Source of the DNA: VAZQ01 sp034669045
GTDB lineage: Bacteria; Pseudomonadota; Alphaproteobacteria; Rhizobiales; Xanthobacteraceae
Assembly (NCBI GenBank): GCA_034669045.1
Contig: JAXDOD010000028.1
Span: 14,272 to 78,271 of the forward strand
Length of the DNA stretch: 64,000 nt
Reading direction: 5' to 3'
Of this stretch, positions 59,312 to 64,000 are shown piece by piece. A program made the position numbers and the translations under genes. The notes below the pieces were generated by a model that was given only the letters and a program-made list of their open reading frames with translations, was not told the DNA's origin and made no database searches. The number at the start of each line of letters is the position of its first letter. Position 1 is the first letter of the stretch.

Positions 59312-60865
59312 TCACCCCGCCGCCGCGGCCTCGCCGACAGCGCGCGGCGCCGCCTGCCATTCTTTGCCGGGCGCGGCCGTGGTCGGGAAGATCAGCGACT
59401 TGATCACCACCGGCACGGCCCCGGAACTCGGCAGCATGCTGCCGATGTCGATGAAGTCGAAGTCCTTGAGCTCGAGCCCGTCGACCGACACGATCGCGTT
59501 CTTGATGCGCATCTCCTCGCGCAGGTGAATGCCGAGCAGGCCGCCGACGTCGCCATCGCCCGCGAGCACCAGCGGATGGCCCTTGGCGAGAATGTCGGAA
59601 AGGCCGTCGACCGCCCCCTTGCAGAATCCATCGAGGCGCTGGAACGTGGCCGAGCCGCGCCACGGCACGAACACCGCCACCGGCGTGTCGCCTTTGCCGA
59701 GATCGAGGCGGCGCAGCACGCCCTTGATGGCGGTGGATACCTCGTCGGAATCGATCACGTCCGCCTCGAGCGGAAGCGATGGCGCGATCACCGGCACGTT
59801 GCGCAACGGCAAGGCATCGAGCGGCGACACGAAGATGGTGCTGCCGCTCACCTGGGTGGTGTATTGCGAGGCGCCGACCACGGTCGCGCGGATGCCTTCG
59901 TTCGAGCGCTCGATCGCCGGTCCCCAGACTTCCACGCGCGAGCGGATCTCCTGCGCCAGCAGCACGCCGAGATCGCCGAACGTGGTCGCCTCGCGGCCGT
60001 AGATGTATTCGGACACGCCGCCGGAGAACGTGATCTGCTCGACCGGCCCGCGATGGGTGAGCGGATCGAGACGGCACAGCGCCGAGCCGCCGGCCGCCGG
60101 CGTGCCGGCGCGCATGGCTTCGAACAGCCGGTCCGCCATGAGCGCGGCAAGCGCGCGCGCGTGCTCGGGCGCAAGCTGCGCGCCGAGCTCGAGCGTGATG
60201 CCGAGCTCGGCGGCGAAACGTCGCGCCGCCTCTTCGACGCGCACGATCCGGCCGCTCTCGTCGACGCACACCAGCCGCGCGCCGACGTCAACGGCGGTGA
60301 GGTCGACCACTTTACCGTCGGCGCAGACCGCGATCTTGGAGGTGCCGCCGCCGATGTCCACGTTCATGACCGTGGCCTTGTCGCGGATCGAGCGCGCGAC
60401 CGCGCCCGAACCATAGGCGGCCATCACGGTCTCCAGGTTGTCGCCGGCCGAGACCGCGACCATCTTCCCCGCTTGCCGTGCAAAAAGTTCGCCGATCTTG
60501 CGGGCGTTGCGCCGGCGCACGGCCACGCCGGTGAGGATCAGCGCCCCGGTGTCGATCTCGTCGGGATCGACCTTGGCGTCCTTGTACTGGCGCTCGATGA
60601 AGGCGCCGAGCGCGGCCGAGTCGATGGTTTCCTCCGCCCCCTTGGAATAGGGCGTGAGCAGGATGTCGGACTGGTAGAAGGTCTCGCGCTGGGTCACCAC
60701 GTAGCGGCTGTCGAGCCGCTCCAGCACGATGCGCGAGAACACCAGATGCGACGTCGACGACCCGATATCGACGCCGACGCTGAGCACGATGATCTCGTCC
60801 TCGTCGACGAGCGAACGTCCCGTGCTGGAAAAAAAGACCCGTCCCCCAACCGCTTCTTCGGTCAT
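59312..60865 (-). CDS. eutA: EutA-like reactivating factor for a B12 ammonia-lyase
   Basis: 517 residues of the EutA family, an actin-like ATPase that in ethanolamine users removes damaged cobalamin from EutBC. Visible marks: VGVDIGSSTSHLVFSRI at residues 30-46, the central phosphate loop MNVDIGGGTSKIAV, VSAGDNLETVMAAYGSG, and EQITFSGGVSEYIYG. No eutB, eutC or cobalamin gene is in the window. It lies between bicupin and hydantoinase genes on one strand. It may have been adopted to reactivate or chaperone another enzyme, perhaps with HyuA. Good family match; role unknown. Confidence 0.87.
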   Translation of the reverse strand: MTEEAVGGRVFFSSTGRSLVDEDEIIVLSVGVDIGSSTSHLVFSRIVLERLDSRYVVTQRETFYQSDILLTPYSKGAEETIDSAALGAFIERQYKDAKVDPDEIDTGALILTGVAVRRRNARKIGELFARQAGKMVAVSAGDNLETVMAAYGSGAVARSIRDKATVMNVDIGGGTSKIAVCADGKVVDLTAVDVGARLVCVDESGRIVRVEEAARRFAAELGITLELGAQLAPEHARALAALMADRLFEAMRAGTPAAGGSALCRLDPLTHRGPVEQITFSGGVSEYIYGREATTFGDLGVLLAQEIRSRVEVWGPAIERSNEGIRATVVGASQYTTQVSGSTIFVSPLDALPLRNVPVIAPSLPLEADVIDSDEVSTAIKGVLRRLDLGKGDTPVAVFVPWRGSATFQRLDGFCKGAVDGLSDILAKGHPLVLAGDGDVGGLLGIHLREEMRIKNAIVSVDGLELKDFDFIDIGSMLPSSGAVPVVIKSLIFPTTAAPGKEWQAAPRAVGEAAAAG

Positions 60866-60881
60866 TCCGTGCGCACTCCGC

Positions 60882-60951
60882 TGTCTCTAAACGTCATATG
60901 TCTCTAAGCGTCATAGTGTCTCTAAGCGTCATAGTGTCTCTAAGCGTCATT
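60882..60951. repeat. Four tandem 17-18-base repeats upstream of eutA
   Basis: Unit TGTCTCTAAGCGTCATAG starts at 60882, 60899, 60917 and 60935; the first has one changed base (AACG) and is one base shorter, the last is cut. The array begins 16 bases before the eutA start codon on its upstream side. It could be a set of protein-binding sites or simple slippage. Confidence 0.8.
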
Positions 60952-61082
60952 CCGGGGCGCGGACGAGGCCCGCGAGCCCGGAATCCATGACCACCGTGCT
61001 CTTGGAGTCGCACCGGCGGCGCGCCCGCATCTGCTGTGGCTATGGAGTCCGGGCCCGGCGCTTCGTGCCGTCCCGAGATGAC
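60946..61082. repeat. Long imperfect inverted repeat, family E
   Basis: Outer arms GTCATTCCGGGGCGCGG and TGCCGTCCCGAGATGAC; inner arms GAGCCCGGAATCCATGACCAC and its partner around 61035-61060. About 137 bases between the eutA upstream array and the first bicupin gene. Similar elements are frequent in Bradyrhizobium-type genomes. Confidence 0.7.
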
Positions 61083-61095
61083 AGAAAGAATTTTC

Positions 61096-62316
61096 TTACG
61101 CCCCCACGAACTTGGGCACCACCGCGCCCTTCTTGTAGAAGTCGGATTCCATCCGGTTCTGGACGCCTTCGGCCTGGAGCTTGGCGGAGTATTCCTCGCG
61201 CAGATACGGGTCTTCCATCCAGTAGGGGATGGCGGTGCCGCCTTCGGGAATATCCATGCCGGTGTAGTCGGTGTGCTTCTCGCCGGGCGGGCCGGGCTCG
61301 CGGCCGGGATTGTGCGGTCCGAACCAGGCGGTGAGCCGGAACGGCTCCTTCGACGCGCCGAAGTGCTGGTGATACCAGCGCGCGCCGCCGGGCGCGGCCG
61401 AGACCATTCCGAACGGCTCGTAATCCACGCGCTTGACCTCGGCGCCCTTGCCGTCCTGCCACGGCGTCACGCCGTTCCGTTCCGGCCAGGTATAGGTATA
61501 GCCCTTGCCCGTGAGGCAGATCAGCACCGCCGCCGACGTGTGGGCATGCGCCTTGGAATAGCGGCCGGTCTCGTGCTGGCCGATCCAGTAGTAGAACGAG
61601 TTGCCGGTCATGAACGGCTCGATGCGGCGCCAGCCCGGCGAGCGCCGGTTGTCGAGCGGCAGGTCGCAGTTGATGACGTCGGGGACGAAGTTGGTGCGCC
61701 GCATGGCGAGCCCGCGCACCGGATCGGGTTCGACGTCGTCCTTGTATTTGTAGAAATCGTCGGCGCCGGAAAAGCGGTCGCGGAACTGGAACGGATTGTC
61801 GAAGATCGCCCCGACATTGTTCACGAGGTTCATCAGGTTCGGCGCGGTGGTACCGGCCAGCAGCAGCGCCGGCGCAGACGACGCGTTGACGATGCGGTGC
61901 ATGGCATTGACCGGGATCGAGAACAGCGAGCCCTTCTGCCACTCGAACACATGGCGCTTGTTGTCGCCTTCGAGCCAGACCTCGGTCGAGCCGCGGCCCT
62001 CCACGACGAAGTAGATCTCCTCGTACATGTGCTTCTCGGGGTTGAGGGCGCCCGCGCCCGGCACCTCGATGACGTAGCAGCCCCATTTGCCTTCGGTGCC
62101 GTGGAGCTGGATGTAGCTGCCGCGGCCGCCGGTGCGCTTCCAGGGCGCGAGCGGCAGGTTCTGCACCTTGCTGACGCCGATGTCGCGGAACACCGGAATG
62201 CCCTCGGACTCCATGAAGTTGTCGTACGGCGTTTTGGGGCGGCCGAACTTGCCGAAGCCGGCACGCTTGCCGCCGGTCGGCTCATGCCAGTGGGTCGCGC
62301 CTGGAACGTCATGCAT
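61096..62316 (-). CDS. Bicupin protein, dioxygenase-like (first copy)
   Basis: 406 residues with two cupin barrels. The N-terminal one carries EKHMYEEIYFVVEGRGSTEVW and the later His of NAMHRIVN; the C-terminal one carries SKAHAHTSAAVLICLTGKGY and RWYHQHFG. Bicupins of this outline include gentisate 1,2-dioxygenase-like ring-cleaving enzymes that bind Fe(II). ATG 62316 has CGGAG nine bases upstream. It lies 203 bases from a paralogous bicupin, with a family C palindrome in the gap. A ring-cleavage role fits the region but the substrate is not known. Confidence 0.78.
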   Translation of the reverse strand: MHDVPGATHWHEPTGGKRAGFGKFGRPKTPYDNFMESEGIPVFRDIGVSKVQNLPLAPWKRTGGRGSYIQLHGTEGKWGCYVIEVPGAGALNPEKHMYEEIYFVVEGRGSTEVWLEGDNKRHVFEWQKGSLFSIPVNAMHRIVNASSAPALLLAGTTAPNLMNLVNNVGAIFDNPFQFRDRFSGADDFYKYKDDVEPDPVRGLAMRRTNFVPDVINCDLPLDNRRSPGWRRIEPFMTGNSFYYWIGQHETGRYSKAHAHTSAAVLICLTGKGYTYTWPERNGVTPWQDGKGAEVKRVDYEPFGMVSAAPGGARWYHQHFGASKEPFRLTAWFGPHNPGREPGPPGEKHTDYTGMDIPEGGTAIPYWMEDPYLREEYSAKLQAEGVQNRMESDFYKKGAVVPKFVGA

Positions 62317-62355
62317 GGGTGAACTCCGTTGTCTGTCGAGGCGGCGCCACAGCGA

Positions 62356-62496
62356 TCCCTCCCCCTTGTGGGGAGGGTGGACGCGAGCAAAGCGAGCGGC
62401 CGGGTGGGGTCTGCATTTGCCGCAAGTGCTGTCCCCACCCGACTCGCGCTCGGCTATCGCCTCCGCGCGAGCCACCCTCCCCACAAGGGGGAGGGA
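62356..62496. repeat. Long palindromic repeat, family C, copy 2
   Basis: Outer arms TCCCTCCCCCTTGTGGGGAG and CTCCCCACAAGGGGGAGGGA, inner GGGTGGGGTCTGCATTTGCC and GTGCTGTCCCCACCC. It lies between the two bicupin genes. Confidence 0.85.
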
Positions 62497-62519
62497 TGAT
62501 GTGGCCTCGCCCGTTGCAG

Positions 62520-63662
62520 CTAGGCATGCTCTTTTTCCTCGGTATCGATCCGCGCCGGGGCCTGATCCACCTTTTCGGCGGCGTAGGCTTTGTCCATAGC
62601 CGACTTGAGCCCGTGCCTGGCGAGTTCCTGCTCGAACTGCTTGCGCGTCTCCGGATTCTCGTCGGAATAGTCGATCTGGTCGCCGCCGAGCCGCTTGCTG
62701 ATCCAGGCCTTCGGCACGCCCTGGGCGTTCCGGATCGCGACACCCTCGTGCTTGAAGGCGAGGTAGCGCGCCGGCGTGGTGCCGGTGTTGAAATGCTGGT
62801 GTAGCCACATGTTCGGCGGCACGATCATGGTGCCGACCTCCCACTTGTAGTAGCGCGGCTTGTCGCCCTCCGGCCACATCAGCGAATAGCCTTCGCCGGA
62901 CAGGATGATGACATGCGCGCCCGGTCCGTGCGCGTGCGCCTTCTTGTAGGTGCCGATCGGGAACTGGGAGATGTGGCTGTTGAGCGAGCTCTTGGCGAAA
63001 TTGAAGCGGATATGGCCGCCGCCGGCGCCGCGCTCCTTCGCCGTGATCAGCGGCAGGTTGACCGCGTCCGGCACGAAATTGGTCGCCAGCATGAAGCCCT
63101 TGGTCTCGTCCTTGGCGGAGAAATAATCCGGCTCGCCGTTGAAGCGGCCCTTGAAGTCGTACTTCGTGCCGAAGATGAAATCCAAGTCCTCATAGAGATT
63201 GATGACGATCGGCGCATTGGTGACGGAGACGAAGCGCGCGGGATCGCGGCCCGAGCCGTTGAAGTGCTGGTGCCAGCAGTTCAGCGGAATGGCGAACAGC
63301 GCGCCGGCCTTCCATTCGAAGGTGATGCGCTGGCCGGCGTCGTTCCACACCGTGGTCGAGCCGCGGCCCGACAGGATCATGATGGTCTCTTCGAACAACT
63401 GCCGCTGCGGGCTCAGCGTCTTGCCCGGCGGAATCTCGCACACGAAGCAGTCGTTCGAGGTGCGCGACGCCTCATGGTTCATGAACACGCCGGCCCCGCC
63501 GCGCCGTGCCCAGGGCTTGAGCTCGACGGTGTTCAGGTTTTGCACATAGGTCGAGCTGATGAGGTCGAGCCCTTCGCTCTTCACCCATCGGGTGTACGGC
63601 GTCTCCTTTTCGGCGGCGAATTTCTTGGCGAATTCGTCTGAAACGATGGCGTCCTTGGCCAT
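62520..63662 (-). CDS. Bicupin protein, dioxygenase-like (second copy)
   Basis: 380 residues with two cupin barrels. The C-terminal barrel keeps the metal pattern KKAHAHGPGAHVIIL and the late His in MWLHQHFNTG; the N-terminal barrel has QLFEETIMILSGRG and CWHQHFNGS, with no His pair before the Glu, so one metal site is probable. It is a distant paralogue of the bicupin downstream. ATG 63662 has GGAGAG eight bases upstream. It is the first gene of the leftward series bicupin-bicupin-eutA-hyuA-hyuB. An IclR-like palindrome lies 75 bases before its start. Confidence 0.78.
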   Translation of the reverse strand: MAKDAIVSDEFAKKFAAEKETPYTRWVKSEGLDLISSTYVQNLNTVELKPWARRGGAGVFMNHEASRTSNDCFVCEIPPGKTLSPQRQLFEETIMILSGRGSTTVWNDAGQRITFEWKAGALFAIPLNCWHQHFNGSGRDPARFVSVTNAPIVINLYEDLDFIFGTKYDFKGRFNGEPDYFSAKDETKGFMLATNFVPDAVNLPLITAKERGAGGGHIRFNFAKSSLNSHISQFPIGTYKKAHAHGPGAHVIILSGEGYSLMWPEGDKPRYYKWEVGTMIVPPNMWLHQHFNTGTTPARYLAFKHEGVAIRNAQGVPKAWISKRLGGDQIDYSDENPETRKQFEQELARHGLKSAMDKAYAAEKVDQAPARIDTEEKEHA

Positions 63663-63736
63663 GGGTCGGCTCTCCGATAGGCGTGTTGGCGGGGCTGCAG
63701 CCGTTTCCGGCGACGCCCGGCTCAAGTTCTTCTATA

Positions 63737-63751
63737 TGGAACATTGTTCCA
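63737..63751. promoter_or_regulatory. IclR-type palindromic operator
   Basis: TGGAACATTGTTCCA is a perfect 15-base palindrome with 7-base arms, close in shape to sites of the IclR family (TGGAAATnATTTCCA). It lies 75 bases before the leftward bicupin gene and 171 bases before the rightward gene at 63923. A matching half-site TGGAACA recurs at 63887-63893, near the rightward start. A regulator gene is not in the window. Confidence 0.55.
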
Positions 63752-63922
63752 GGATTCGCTGTCACGGTACCACCCGCCTTCCGGCCTGCGCAAACGCCGG
63801 AAAGTATGGGCCGAACCGCGGCGGGCGGCGCGTGATGCCGCAGAGCCGACCGGTGCAATTCCTTGCCCACCATGCCAAAATCCAGGTGGAACAATCACAA
63901 AAACAAACAGAGGAACGCGACG

Positions 63923-64000
63923 ATGAGGATTTCAGCGAACAAGCTCGCTGCTCTGCTGCTCGGCGTATTGGCGGGATCGCCGGACTGGGTGTCGCCGGCA
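63923..64000 (+). CDS. Start of an exported protein, cut by the window edge
   Basis: Only 26 codons are present. AGAGGAA lies 6-7 bases before the ATG. The product begins MRISANKLAALLLGVLAGSP, a positive N terminus followed by a hydrophobic run, as in a signal peptide. By position opposite a bicupin operon and beside an IclR-like operator it could be a solute-binding protein for the same substrate, but the sequence is too short to tell. Confidence 0.55.
   Translation, partial: MRISANKLAALLLGVLAGSPDWVSPA

Noticed and set aside
1..64000. CRISPR arrays, tRNA, rRNA, integrase or transposase genes
   Set aside because: I looked for regularly spaced direct repeats, tRNA-like cloverleaf ends and recombinase motifs and saw none. 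The short tandem arrays at 24312 and 60882 lack spacers of CRISPR size.

Overview
The window looks like chromosomal DNA of a high-GC alphaproteobacterium of the Hyphomicrobiales type (Bradyrhizobium, Xanthobacteraceae or a relative). This rests on HWE and hybrid histidine kinases, Bug-type solute-binding proteins, tandem isoquinoline-oxidoreductase-type molybdoenzymes, a sox/FCSD cluster, and several families of intergenic palindromic repeats of the kind common in that group. No rRNA, tRNA, CRISPR array, transposase or integrase was seen. The assignment to a genus is inference only.

Layout. (1) 2-3958: right-hand part of a likely terpenoid gene set: the end of a class II terpene cyclase-like protein, two PhyH-type non-heme iron oxygenases, a P450 with an atypical I-helix, and a UbiE/tocopherol-type methyltransferase. 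(2) 3959-6727: a frameshifted beta-helix secreted protein, a small zinc-ribbon protein and an alpha/beta hydrolase. (3) 7034-20680: a compact chemosensory operon with a soluble receptor that carries two signalling tips, a fused triple CheW, CheB, a HEAT-repeat protein, CheR, two single-domain receivers, CheA, a small STAS-like protein, CheC and a hybrid kinase; a second CheC is divergent. Most junctions are ATGA/GTGA-type overlaps. There is no CheD, CheZ or flagellar gene. (4) 20992-25711: stress and signalling genes (manganese catalase fused to a DUF892 domain, HWE kinase plus receiver, HAD phosphatase, a 31-residue membrane protein, SemiSWEET). (5) 26207-30790: ManA, a glycosyltransferase with an alpha/alpha-toroid tail, and a GH130 phosphorylase, coupled by overlaps.

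(6) 31153-64000: a catabolic region. It holds two Bug solute-binding proteins, an amidohydrolase, a Rieske ferredoxin, an FAH-family hydrolase, an extradiol-type dioxygenase, a sox/flavocytochrome c operon without soxB, an iorA-iorB-iorB molybdoenzyme operon, an iron(III)/polyamine-type ABC importer, a hydroxycinnamoyl-CoA hydratase-lyase-like enzyme, a beta-hydroxyacid dehydrogenase, hydantoinase A and B subunits, an orphan EutA, and two bicupin proteins. The genes suggest use of aromatic or heterocyclic carboxylates, with reduced sulfur as an extra electron donor.

Repeats are the most unusual part of the second half. At least five palindromic families fill the gaps. One family, which begins GTAGGGTGGGC, supplies the TAG stop codon of two unrelated genes, and in both places a diverged copy of the gene's own 3' end lies on the far side of the repeat. 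Another repeat is read in frame as part of the SoxA signal region. A near-perfect parS (ParB site) lies at 32716-32731 between 21-bp direct repeats. Two clear palindromic operators flank catabolic operons (47212-47229 and 63737-63751).
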